DNA of 41,758 nt from Sedimentisphaerales bacterium (lineage in GTDB: Bacteria; Planctomycetota; Phycisphaerae; Sedimentisphaerales; Anaerobacaceae): contig JAFGRL010000074.1 in assembly GCA_016935195.1 (NCBI GenBank), forward strand, positions 1 to 41,758, read 5' to 3'. Every line of letters begins with the position of its first letter. The stretch's first letter is position 1. The notes below the pieces were generated by a model, which made no database searches, was not told the origin of the DNA, and saw only the letters and a list, made by a program, of their open reading frames with translations. Below, piece by piece: positions 16,926 through 24,430 of this stretch. The position numbers and the translations under genes are program-made.

Positions 16926-17740
16926 TATTTAATCCACACCAGGCACAAACCTGCTGCTGGCGCTATTGGGCCTGCGGCAGTTCGGTCTTTTGCCTCAATG
17001 ATTTGTTTTATCTTTTCAGGTTCAAGTTTTCCTTTGCCTACTTCGATTAGGGTGCCGACAATGTTCCTGACCATATTATATAAAAAGGCATTTCCTTCAA
17101 CGTTTACGTATATCCAATCACTATCGTATTGCGTCCCTTCGATCTCACCCGGAGCAAACCTCTGTATATCTGCGGTAGGTTTTTGCCTCTTTTTTTCGCA
17201 CGACGCATTTACATCACACTGGAAAATCGTTCTAACTGAATTCTGGCGTTTGTCAGCGGCTGAGGCAAAGGATTTGAAATCCTTTTTGCCGACCAGCATT
17301 TTTGCAGCCCGGTCCATAGCAACCGTGTCGAGCTCGGCGGGTATATACCAGCAGTGCCTTATTTGCAAAGCCGGACGGGTCGGGCCGGTGAAGATTGTAT
17401 AGCGGTACAATTTGCGTGTAGCTGCGCCGATAATGTCAAATCCGTTTGGCATTTCGACTGCTTCGGTGATGACGATATCGGCTGGTAATCTGTCCGTAAT
17501 TGCCTTGGCGAGATTTTCTGTTGGTATGGGCGAATCGATTTGGGCAAGCGCAACTTGTCCCAATGCGCTTACGCCGGCATCGGTTCTGCTGGCGCCAAAG
17601 ACCTGGACTTTGCAACCGATGAGATTTTGGATTACATCGGAGAGTGTGCCCTGTATGGTTTTTTGTCCCGGCTGGATTTGCCAGCCGTGATAGTCACTTC
17701 CGTCGTATTGAATTATCAGTTTGATATTGCGAACGGTCAT
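16922..17740 (-). CDS. truA: tRNA pseudouridine(38-40) synthase
   Basis: The 272-residue cytoplasmic enzyme converts uridines 38-40 of the tRNA anticodon arm to pseudouridine. The catalytic Asp54 lies in the family signature ASRTDAGVSA (50-59). QYDGSDYHGW at 11-20 and FLYNMVRNIVGTL, both TruA marks, are also present. Length is that of E. coli TruA. It overlaps the following glycosyltransferase by a shared TTGA, so the two are co-translated. Upstream lies a 198-base inverted-repeat element that separates it from asd; whether transcription reads through from asd is not clear. Confidence 0.95.
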   Translation of the reverse strand: MTVRNIKLIIQYDGSDYHGWQIQPGQKTIQGTLSDVIQNLIGCKVQVFGASRTDAGVSALGQVALAQIDSPIPTENLAKAITDRLPADIVITEAVEMPNGFDIIGAATRKLYRYTIFTGPTRPALQIRHCWYIPAELDTVAMDRAAKMLVGKKDFKSFASAADKRQNSVRTIFQCDVNASCEKKRQKPTADIQRFAPGEIEGTQYDSDWIYVNVEGNAFLYNMVRNIVGTLIEVGKGKLEPEKIKQIIEAKDRTAAGPIAPAAGLCLVWIKY

Positions 17741-17746
17741 AATCTT

Positions 17747-17944
17747 AAGAATCCAGGAGTCAGGGGTCAGGGGGTCAGGGTTCAGGATAATGTATCAAGG
17801 GTTAGGAACCACAATAGAGCGACAATAAGCATATTTTGTAAACAGCAAGGACAAATTGATGGGCTTTTTGCCAAACAATCAAATCCTGAAACTTCCTCGC
17901 CGGTAGCCTCATGCTGACTCCTGACTTCTGAATTATGGATTCTT
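17747..17944. repeat. Inverted-repeat intergenic element filling the truA-asd gap
   Basis: The gap has AAGAATCC (17747-17754) at one end and its exact inverse GGATTCTT (17937-17944) at the other. Inside both ends are related arms of GTCAG heptads: AGGAGTCAGGGGTCAGGGGG on the left and CTGACTCCTGACTTCTGAAT in inverse orientation on the right. The left arm is a degenerate 7-base repeat (GAGTCAG, GGGTCAG, GGGGTCAG, GGTTCAG). The 100-base centre codes for nothing recognisable. The edges fall 6 bases from the truA start and 1 base from the asd stop. It resembles a MITE-like or STRR-type dispersed repeat. Confidence 0.55.
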
Positions 17945-17945
17945 C

Positions 17946-18947
17946 TTATAATAGTTTCTCGGCGATCTGGACAGCGTTGAGGGCTGCTCCTTTTCGAAGC
18001 TGGTCTCCGGCTACCCAGATATTGATGCCGCGGTTATCAGTTATGGATTCATCCTGTCGGATTCTGCCAACAAAAATCTCGTCCTTACCCGAGGCATCGA
18101 CAGGCATAGGAAAACGATTGTTTTCCCTGTCATCAATTAACGCAACGCCCGGCGCTGTACTTAACAGGTCCCTGACCTGCTCGGCCGTAATTGGGTCGGC
18201 AAATTCAAGATTTATGCTTTCACAATGGGCCCTGAAGACCGGCACGCGAATACAGGTACAGGTGATAGCAATATCGGCACAATCGAATATCTTTCTGGTC
18301 TCATTAACCATTTTCCTCTCTTCAAAGTTGTATCCGTTTGGGCCGAGAGCTGAATTGTGATTGAAGACATTAAAGGCTATCTGATATGGAAAGGCCTTGC
18401 AGGTTGGTTCTTTGCCGTCGAGGATTTCCCGCGTCTGATTTTCCAGCTCCAGCATTGCCGGATAGCCTGCTCCACTTGCAGCCTGATATGTGCTGATGAC
18501 CATCCTTTTGACAGTATTTGCCCTGTGCAGAGGCCAGACAGGGACAATGCCGATTATCGTCGAGCAGTTAGGATTGGCGATGATGCCTTTGTGCTGCTTA
18601 ATCTTTTCCGGGTTTATTTCAGGAATGACCAGCGGCACTTCCGGGTCCATTCGAAAAGCCGATGAGTTGTCCACAACCACAGCCCCGGCCTTAACTGCCG
18701 CGGGCGCAAAGTCTTTACTTCGAGCGCCGCCGGCGCTAAATAATGCTATATCAACACCAGCGAAGCTGTCTTTGGTCAGCTCCTCGACGGAGTATTGTTT
18801 TTTTCTGAAGTTGATTTTTTTGCCGGCCGACCGGCTGCTGGCAAGGACTTTCAGGGAGCTGAAAGGAAACTCCCGTTCATCCAGGATTTTTAGAAACTCC
18901 TGTCCTACCGCACCGGTTACACCGGCAATTGCCAGATTACAGCCCAT
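17946..18947 (-). CDS. asd: Aspartate-semialdehyde dehydrogenase
   Basis: The 333-residue cytoplasmic enzyme reduces aspartyl phosphate to aspartate semialdehyde with NADPH, feeding lysine/diaminopimelate, threonine and methionine synthesis. The NADP-binding GVTGAVGQE is at residues 9-17, the nucleophile is Cys128 in NPNCST, and the substrate-binding RVPVFRAHCE carries the catalytic His. GAAxSRSAGK-like ASSRSAGKK is at 36-44. Length matches the bacterial family. It is preceded by the terminator of the upstream coaB operon, so it likely starts its own transcript running through truA and beyond. Confidence 0.95.
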   Translation of the reverse strand: MGCNLAIAGVTGAVGQEFLKILDEREFPFSSLKVLASSRSAGKKINFRKKQYSVEELTKDSFAGVDIALFSAGGARSKDFAPAAVKAGAVVVDNSSAFRMDPEVPLVIPEINPEKIKQHKGIIANPNCSTIIGIVPVWPLHRANTVKRMVISTYQAASGAGYPAMLELENQTREILDGKEPTCKAFPYQIAFNVFNHNSALGPNGYNFEERKMVNETRKIFDCADIAITCTCIRVPVFRAHCESINLEFADPITAEQVRDLLSTAPGVALIDDRENNRFPMPVDASGKDEIFVGRIRQDESITDNRGINIWVAGDQLRKGAALNAVQIAEKLL

Positions 18948-18983
18948 AATTCAGATTCCCTGATAAATTAAAGCCAAGACAGC

Positions 18984-19008
18984 AAAAGCAGCCTTTCTTA
19001 GGCTGCCC
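18984..19008 (-). terminator. Rho-independent terminator of the tpiA-coaB operon
   Basis: Read on the minus strand: GCAGCC (19006-19001), a 7-base loop, GGCTGC (18993-18988), then TTTT (18987-18984). It lies 118 bases after the coaB stop and before asd. The plus-strand reading lacks a T-tract. Confidence 0.7.
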
Positions 19009-19123
19009 CTTAAGTTTCCAAATAAACTGTTATGAAAAAATCATAACATTAACCGACCCAAAATGCAAGAGGTATTCTGTTATGTCCGGGCTGCATAAAA
19101 TCTCTTTTGGCCGATTCAAAACG

Positions 19124-19789
19124 TCAGGGGAGTATTTTTGGTTCCAGCAATTTAATAATTTTTCCGGCGATTGTAGTTTTTGCAGCAGGGGGCAGCTTTT
19201 GCCATTTGGAATCCTTCATCCTGATTTGAACCGATGTCTTGTCTGCACTTATTGCTGCCGGATAGTTAGCTATTATCATATCAAGATTTTTTTCTTTCAA
19301 TTTTCCATCGGCGTTTGCCCTTAAGTTTCTATCTTCCAGGGCAAAACCCACAATGAACCGGCCTGGCCGGCGGTTTTTAGTTCGTGATTTGTAGTCCTTA
19401 GATTTATTTGCCCCTGCCCATTTTAGAATGTCAGTTGTGGGTTTGAGCTTTATATTCAAATCAGCCCTGGCCTTTTTGATTTTTGTCTTAGAAATCTTCA
19501 CGGGTGTATAATCGGAGACAGCGGCAGCCATAATCAGGCAATCGCATTTCCAAAAATAACACCGAACTGCCTTAAACATCTCTCCGGCAGTCTGAACTTT
19601 GACAATTTTAGCCTGATTCGGCGTCCGAGCTTGACTGGGCCCTGTGATAAGAGTAACCTTATGGCCGGCCCGCAAGGCTGCGCGTCCAAGGGCATAGCCC
19701 ATCTTGCCGCTGCTCGCATTGGAAATAAAACGAACAGGATCGATATATTCCCTTGTTCCTCCTGCGGTGATTAAAAAGTGCCTTTTCAT
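19124..19789 (-). CDS. coaB: Phosphopantothenate-cysteine ligase (CoaB half, separate gene)
   Basis: The 221-residue protein matches only the C-terminal CoaB half of the usual CoaBC (Dfp) fusion. It starts directly at the family's opening ITAGGTREYIDPVRFI, has SNASSGKMGYALG, the AAVSDYTP motif and LKPTTDIL, and ends with FALED and the later nucleotide-binding part. It joins 4'-phosphopantothenate and cysteine using CTP in coenzyme A synthesis. It is 36 bases downstream of coaC, in the same reading frame but separated by two in-frame stops and with its own ATG, so this is a split gene pair rather than one frameshift. It is the last gene before the operon terminator. Confidence 0.9.
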   Translation of the reverse strand: MKRHFLITAGGTREYIDPVRFISNASSGKMGYALGRAALRAGHKVTLITGPSQARTPNQAKIVKVQTAGEMFKAVRCYFWKCDCLIMAAAVSDYTPVKISKTKIKKARADLNIKLKPTTDILKWAGANKSKDYKSRTKNRRPGRFIVGFALEDRNLRANADGKLKEKNLDMIIANYPAAISADKTSVQIRMKDSKWQKLPPAAKTTIAGKIIKLLEPKILP

Positions 19790-19825
19790 AAAATTGCAAG
19801 ATAAAGAGACTTAAGATTTGAATGT

Positions 19826-20413
19826 TTACTTGTGCTTTTTGATTTTCCGTGCTGTTTGTAAAATCGCCTCTAAAATAACATCCGGCTCCGACATCCTGCC
19901 TGTGGCGTGAATTCCGCTGGCAAGCCGTCCGGTCACCGGACCAACCAATTGATAACCTATCTCTTTTACCTTGGCAACGTTTTGCTGAACAGCGGGATTG
20001 TTCCACATTTGATTATTCATTGCCGGAGCAAGAAGTTTTGGTTTTTCCCATCCTGCGCACAAAATGGTGCTCAACAGGTCGTCGCAGATGCCGTTTGCAA
20101 TTTTTCCGATGATATTGGCTGTGGCCGGCGACACTACAATGACATCAGACCAGTCCACCAAATCTATATGAACAATTTCCTCCCTTTGCCTTTCCTGCCA
20201 TAAACTGACATATACCGCCGAGAGCGTAACTGCCTCTAAAGTCTTTGGGCCGATAAGCTGACAGGCACTTTCGGTCATTACCGTTTTGACTGAAACTGAC
20301 CTGGTTGTCAATTTACTTGCAAGTTCGACTGCCTTGTAAGCAGCAACCGAGCCGGTTATACCCAGTAAGAGATGAAGGTTTTCAATACGAGAGTTTTGCA
20401 CTTCCGTCCTCAA
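19826..20413 (-). CDS. coaC: Phosphopantothenoylcysteine decarboxylase (CoaC half, separate gene)
   Basis: A flavoprotein of the HFCD family, 195 residues. It has the FMN-binding GITGSVAAYKA (18-28), the catalytic His82 in VHIDL, the SPATAN loop and the PAMNNQMWNNP motif with Asn133. In the substrate clamp, where Dfp proteins carry LACG, this one reads RLASGIHATGRM: the reductive Cys is Ser166 (codon AGC, 19916-19918). E. coli Dfp needs this Cys (Cys158) for the final reduction, so activity should be tested, although Ser may be normal in some lineages. The first codon is TTG at 20413; GTG at 20401 with GAGG upstream is an equally good start. It follows rpoZ by 5 bases. Confidence 0.88.
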   Translation of the reverse strand: MRTEVQNSRIENLHLLLGITGSVAAYKAVELASKLTTRSVSVKTVMTESACQLIGPKTLEAVTLSAVYVSLWQERQREEIVHIDLVDWSDVIVVSPATANIIGKIANGICDDLLSTILCAGWEKPKLLAPAMNNQMWNNPAVQQNVAKVKEIGYQLVGPVTGRLASGIHATGRMSEPDVILEAILQTARKIKKHK

Positions 20414-20418
20414 TTAAG

Positions 20419-20643
20419 CTACTGCTGTTGGGGATTATCAATGCTGTCTTTATATTCCGGTGCAATTTTATCCTGTATGATTTCTTCTGTGACAATCTCA
20501 AGTTGTGTCATGCCTTTAGTGTTCTTTATCAGCGGCCGTGAACCTTCCATCAGTTCACTCATACGCTTCTGAACCAAAGCTGCTAACTTAAATCTTCCTC
20601 CAACCTTATTAATGAGCTCAGTGCTTTTAAGCTTATTTATCAT
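20419..20643 (-). CDS. rpoZ: RNA polymerase omega subunit
   Basis: A 74-residue protein with the omega signature LINKVGGRFKLAALVQKR at residues 10-27, matching the DKVGNRFxLVxLAAxRARQL pattern of RpoZ, then a short acidic, Gln-rich tail. It helps RNA polymerase assembly. ATG 20643 is chosen over the longer frame to 20673 because GGAG sits 8 bases upstream and the family motif then begins at the expected distance. The gmk-rpoZ-coaBC order is widely conserved in bacteria and supports the call for such a small gene. Confidence 0.85.
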   Translation of the reverse strand: MINKLKSTELINKVGGRFKLAALVQKRMSELMEGSRPLIKNTKGMTQLEIVTEEIIQDKIAPEYKDSIDNPQQQ

Positions 20644-20694
20644 GCTAAATCTCCAACCGTACTTTAATTGCAACTTTCCTGATATGACAAGTCA

Positions 20695-21255
20695 TCACGA
20701 CTGTTCGATTATCCGTATCACCTCACTAACAGCCCTGTCAACGTCCTCATTGATAACCATATGCTCATAATATTGCCACGCAGCGGCGATTTCTCTGTCA
20801 GCCTGGCTTAACCTTTTTTCAGCCACCGTATTTTCCTCCCTGCCCCGCAGATTCATTCTCTCTGCGAGCTCTTTTTTCGTTGGCGGCAAAATAAAAATCA
20901 TCACGGCATCTGGATATATTGTCTTAGCCTGCTTTGCACCCTGAACGTCGATTTCCAGTATAACTGTCTTGTCGTCCTGCAGAGCCTCATCCACGGCGGT
21001 CTTTGGGGTACCGTAAAGATTCCCGAATACTTCTGCATACTCCAGAAGCTCCGCTTTGTCTATCATATTTCTAAACTGCTGCTTTGATACAAACCAGTAG
21101 TCCTTTCCATCTTCTTCAGTATCTGACTTTTGCCTGGTTGTAACCGAGACACTACGGTAAAGACCTTCGAGTTTCCTAACAAGCTCTGTGCATATAGTGC
21201 TTTTGCCCACTCCAGATGGGCCGCTTATTATAACCACTTTAGGCTTGTCTGGCAT
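20695..21255 (-). CDS. gmk: Guanylate kinase
   Basis: The 186-residue enzyme phosphorylates GMP to GDP using ATP. The P-loop is GPSGVGKS near residues 11-18; VTTRQKSDTEEDGKDYWFV is the GMP-binding region (SVTTR-x-PR in most members; here the Pro-Arg is Gln-Lys), and EYAEVFGNLYGTP and EIDVQGAKQ follow as in the family. The start could be ATG 21255 or GTG 21267; neither has a strong ribosome site, and ATG is preferred. It lies between yicC and rpoZ, a conserved arrangement. Confidence 0.95.
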   Translation of the reverse strand: MPDKPKVVIISGPSGVGKSTICTELVRKLEGLYRSVSVTTRQKSDTEEDGKDYWFVSKQQFRNMIDKAELLEYAEVFGNLYGTPKTAVDEALQDDKTVILEIDVQGAKQAKTIYPDAVMIFILPPTKKELAERMNLRGREENTVAEKRLSQADREIAAAWQYYEHMVINEDVDRAVSEVIRIIEQS

Positions 21256-21332
21256 CTTGTCTCTCACATCTTGTTACAGCAGGCCTGGGGCGCACAGCAA
21301 CAATCCTAAGGAAGGATTCTCACAGTACGCTT

Positions 21333-22217
21333 CTACTCTATATTTTGAACCTGCTCCTTGATTCGGTCTATCCGGCACTTCATATCAAGAACAGACCGGG
21401 CAATCTCGGCATCACCTGCCTTACTGGCAAGGGTGTTGGCTTCTCTGAGCATTTCCTGGCTGATAAACTCCAATCTTCGTCCCGCCTGGCCGTTGCCCTT
21501 GCAGGCGTCGACAAATTGCTGAAGATGTGAGCCGAGCCTGGCGATTTCCTCGGATATATCGGATCTTTCGGCAAAAACCGCCACTTCTCTGGCAAGAGTA
21601 TCTTCATCCAACTTCAGTTTTGCCTCTGCAAGCAGTGCATCGACTCTCTTTCTAAGTTTCTTCCGGTAGTCCTTAAGAACGTTTAGGCTCCGAGCTTTTA
21701 TAAGCTCGAGATTCTGATGTATCTGCTCACACTGTTTTTGTAAATCATCGGCCAGCACAGCTCCTTCAGCAACTCGCATCTGTTTAACGTTGGCCATAGC
21801 CTCAACAGTCAATGCAAAAACCGTCTGCCTTATCTTCTCGGCCTGCTTATTCCTCGGCATCACAGGGGCTAAGACGCCCGGTAGAGACAATAGAGCAGTT
21901 ATATCTACAGGATAGTGTACATTCGCTGAGTCCATGATGTTCGAGAGGCGTTTCAAAATACTGCCCAATACCTTTTGATCTATATCAAAGAGGACCTCTA
22001 CATCTGCGTTTTTGAGCCTGAGAACATAATTTATCGTTCCACGCACAAGCTCTTCTCGCAACAGTTTCTCAACATTCGCTTCAAGAAATGCTGCCATCTC
22101 CGGAAGTTTTATACTGGCCTTGAAGTATCTGTTATTAAGCGCCCTAATCTCAACTGTATAAATAACATCCTGCAACTGGCCTTCAGCAAGACCATATCCG
22201 GTCATACTTCTTATCAT
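21333..22217 (-). CDS. yicC: YicC/YloC-family endoribonuclease
   Basis: A 294-residue protein with the diagnostic N-terminus MIRSMTGYG and the C-terminal signature FISQEMLREANTLASKAGD, followed by MKCRIDRIKEQVQNIE, which ends YicC proteins almost invariably. Family members are metal-dependent endoribonucleases; E. coli YicC helps degrade the small RNA RyhB. The middle (about 150-215) is a long charged helix. Position directly before gmk is conserved. The AAGG ribosome site lies about 9 bases upstream of the ATG. Confidence 0.93.
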   Translation of the reverse strand: MIRSMTGYGLAEGQLQDVIYTVEIRALNNRYFKASIKLPEMAAFLEANVEKLLREELVRGTINYVLRLKNADVEVLFDIDQKVLGSILKRLSNIMDSANVHYPVDITALLSLPGVLAPVMPRNKQAEKIRQTVFALTVEAMANVKQMRVAEGAVLADDLQKQCEQIHQNLELIKARSLNVLKDYRKKLRKRVDALLAEAKLKLDEDTLAREVAVFAERSDISEEIARLGSHLQQFVDACKGNGQAGRRLEFISQEMLREANTLASKAGDAEIARSVLDMKCRIDRIKEQVQNIE

Positions 22218-22282
22218 TGCCCAACACCTTAAAGCTCACTTGTTCCCAAATACAAAAAAAACACATCGAAGTTATATCTGAT

Positions 22283-22675
22283 TTACCCCCCTTGGTTAAC
22301 GTCTGTGGTCTCTGCCAAACCACTATCGGTTATAGGAATAGCCGGTTGCTGCCGACGTTCCGGCGCTGTGGGAACGGCCGGTTGAGACTGGGGCTGCTGC
22401 CCGAAACGGCTGGCAGTAGGCATGTAAAATCTGGCCATCAAAACAGCTAAAATCAGGAATATCCCTACCAGAGCTATAGTTACCCAGGTTAAAAAGTCGC
22501 CCGTTTTTGAACCTAATATGCCGCTGGCCATACCCCCTCCGAAAGCCGAGCTAAGACCACCGCCTCTGCCTTTCTGAAGCAATATGATAAAAACGAGTGC
22601 CAGGCTGCAAATAATAAATAAAACGGCGACTATATTCATAACAAAAGTCACCGCCAGAAAAGATAAGTTGTTCAT
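22283..22675 (-). CDS. secG: Preprotein translocase subunit SecG
   Basis: A 130-residue inner-membrane protein with two helices (about 8-33 and 62-84) separated by the SecG loop LQKGRGGGLSSAFGGG (33-48), the most conserved part of the family. SecG assists SecYE during protein export. After the second helix comes a Pro/Gln-rich cytoplasmic or periplasmic tail of about 45 residues, longer than in E. coli SecG (110 residues). It lies 65 bases after tpiA, an order seen in many bacteria. Confidence 0.92.
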   Translation of the reverse strand: MNNLSFLAVTFVMNIVAVLFIICSLALVFIILLQKGRGGGLSSAFGGGMASGILGSKTGDFLTWVTIALVGIFLILAVLMARFYMPTASRFGQQPQSQPAVPTAPERRQQPAIPITDSGLAETTDVNQGG

Positions 22676-22740
22676 ATGTTTCCCTTTTTCTTATTTTTGC
22701 AAGTGTACTGAGTGCTTTGTTCACTTAGAAATTATGTTTT

Positions 22741-23502
22741 TTACGCCGCAGCACAAATTATAGCTAAAAAATCTTCTGCTTTCAGACTTGCGCCTCCCAC
22801 GAGCAAGCCGTCAATATCCGGCTGGGCCATCAACTGTGCCGCATTGGCAGGCTTAGCAGAACCGCCATACTGAATTCTTATCTGCTGAGCCAGCTCTTTT
22901 TCATATATCCGGCCAACCAACTCCCGAATCATGGCGTGCACCTCTTGTGCCTGCTGTGGCGTTGCGGTATGACCTGTTCCTATAGCCCAAACCGGCTCAT
23001 AGGCAATAGTAACTGCCGAGATCATCTGGTCATTCAAACCGGCCAATCCAGCGTTTATCTGCCGGCTGATAACCTCCTGAGTTTGTGAAGTCTCTCTTTG
23101 TTCGAGCAGCTCTCCCACGCAAAGAATCGGCAAAAGACCTCCATTTATGGCAGCGACGACCTTGTTATTCACAAGCTCATCGTCTTCACCGATAACGTGT
23201 CGTCTTTCCGAATGGCCGCAAAGACAATAGCTGCAGCCGATATCCTTAAGCATTGCAGGGCTGATTTCGCCGGTAAAAGCACCTTTTTGCTCATAAAAAA
23301 TATCCTGTGCCCCAAGGGAAATATCTGATGAGCTAAGCGCCTTGGAAGCTGCCTGAAGATATACAAATGGTGGAAATAACGCCACATCGACATTGTGTCC
23401 TGCAATGTTACTGCAACCAGAAACAATCTCCTTGACGAGCGCCACACTACTGTGGCTGTCGGTATTCATCTTCCAATTACCTGCTACAAATGGCTTTTTC
23501 AT
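22741..23502 (-). CDS. tpiA: Triosephosphate isomerase
   Basis: The 253-residue glycolytic enzyme interconverts dihydroxyacetone phosphate and glyceraldehyde 3-phosphate. Catalytic residues are Lys11 in GNWKMN, His97 in CGHSERR and the Glu of the signature AYEPVWAIGTG (about 167-177). The phosphate loop is QYGGSAKPANA. GGAG lies 7 bases upstream of the ATG, and a strong promoter is just above. It opens the tpiA-secG-yicC-gmk-rpoZ-coaC-coaB run. Confidence 0.97.
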   Translation of the reverse strand: MKKPFVAGNWKMNTDSHSSVALVKEIVSGCSNIAGHNVDVALFPPFVYLQAASKALSSSDISLGAQDIFYEQKGAFTGEISPAMLKDIGCSYCLCGHSERRHVIGEDDELVNNKVVAAINGGLLPILCVGELLEQRETSQTQEVISRQINAGLAGLNDQMISAVTIAYEPVWAIGTGHTATPQQAQEVHAMIRELVGRIYEKELAQQIRIQYGGSAKPANAAQLMAQPDIDGLLVGGASLKAEDFLAIICAAA

Positions 23503-23528
23503 ACGGGTTCTCCATAATTCATAAATCC

Positions 23529-23557
23529 AGAATAATCCCTGAGTACAAATCTGTCAA
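23529..23557 (-). promoter_or_regulatory. Strong promoter for the tpiA operon
   Basis: On the minus strand a perfect TTGACA (23557-23552), 17-base spacer, then TATTCT (23534-23529). The predicted start is near 23522, about 20 bases before the tpiA ATG. Confidence 0.7.
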
Positions 23558-23572
23558 GCAAGTTTATGGCCA

Positions 23573-23601
23573 TTGACAAATTATCGGATTGAACCTAAAC
23601 T
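23573..23601 (+). promoter_or_regulatory. Promoter for kdsB-pyrG, back to back with the tpiA promoter
   Basis: A perfect TTGACA (23573-23578), 17-base spacer, TAAACT (23596-23601). Its -35 is only 15 bases from the -35 of the tpiA promoter. If used, transcription starts near 23608, which rules out a kdsB start at TTG 23573 and supports GTG 23675. Confidence 0.55.
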
Positions 23602-23674
23602 GCGAATTTGTAATTTATTTAGTTTGGTCTGCAAATATAAAAATTCTTGGCTGGCACAAAGGTCTGGCAAAAAA

Positions 23675-24418
23675 GTGGAAGTTTTGGCCTGCATACCCGC
23701 ACGTTACGGTTCTACCAGATTCACCGGTAAAGTTCTCGCCAAAGATACGGGCAAATTCCTTATACAGCATACTTACGAGAGTGCGAGCCTGGCGAAGTTA
23801 CCTGAGCAGGTCCTGATAGCTGCTGATGACGAGCGGATTTTAGATGCCGCAAAGACATTTGGCGCCAAGTGCGTCTTAACTTCGGCTGAGCACAAAAGCG
23901 GCACTGACAGAATTGCCGAGGCTGTTGCTAATATTGACGCAGAGATTATAGTGAACCTTCAGGCCGACGAGCCGGAAATTGATCCAGGAAATATTGACTT
24001 TCTGGTTAATCTCTTGATGGTCAGACAGGATTTTGCAATGGCAACATTATCAACGGATTTTCAAAACCAGCAGCAGGTTTTCGACCCGAATGTTGTCAAG
24101 GTGATGGCCGACTGCAATAACAGAGCAATCTATTTTTCAAGGTCTGTTATTCCGTATGATAGACAATCCGGTTGCATAGGGTCTCTGGAGCAATACCAGC
24201 GGCATATCGGCATTTATGCATATCGAAAGGATTTTTTAGTGAAGTTCGCTGCGCTTGCCGAAGGCAGGCTGGAGAAAATAGAGAAACTGGAGCAATTGCG
24301 TGCAATCGAGAACGGATATCCCATCCTTGTGGGAAAGGTTGAACATTATAGTGATGGTATTGACACGCCAGAGCAATACGCCGAGTTTGTAAGAAGGTAC
24401 ACCGAACAAAACGAATGA
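23675..24418 (+). CDS. kdsB: 3-deoxy-manno-octulosonate cytidylyltransferase
   Basis: The 247-residue enzyme activates KDO with CTP for lipopolysaccharide synthesis, which points to a KDO-containing envelope. The nucleotide-binding motif CIPARYGSTRFTGK lies near the N-terminus (most relatives have FPGK), with LQADEPEIDP (NxQGDEP in relatives) and HIGIYAYRKDFL downstream. The frame is open upstream to TTG 23573, but the family N-terminus and the promoter position favour GTG 23675, a start without a strong ribosome site. Pairing with pyrG, which makes the CTP substrate, is a conserved arrangement; pyrG begins 13 bases later. Confidence 0.9.
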   Translation: MEVLACIPARYGSTRFTGKVLAKDTGKFLIQHTYESASLAKLPEQVLIAADDERILDAAKTFGAKCVLTSAEHKSGTDRIAEAVANIDAEIIVNLQADEPEIDPGNIDFLVNLLMVRQDFAMATLSTDFQNQQQVFDPNVVKVMADCNNRAIYFSRSVIPYDRQSGCIGSLEQYQRHIGIYAYRKDFLVKFAALAEGRLEKIEKLEQLRAIENGYPILVGKVEHYSDGIDTPEQYAEFVRRYTEQNE

Positions 24419-24430
24419 AAGAACGAAATA

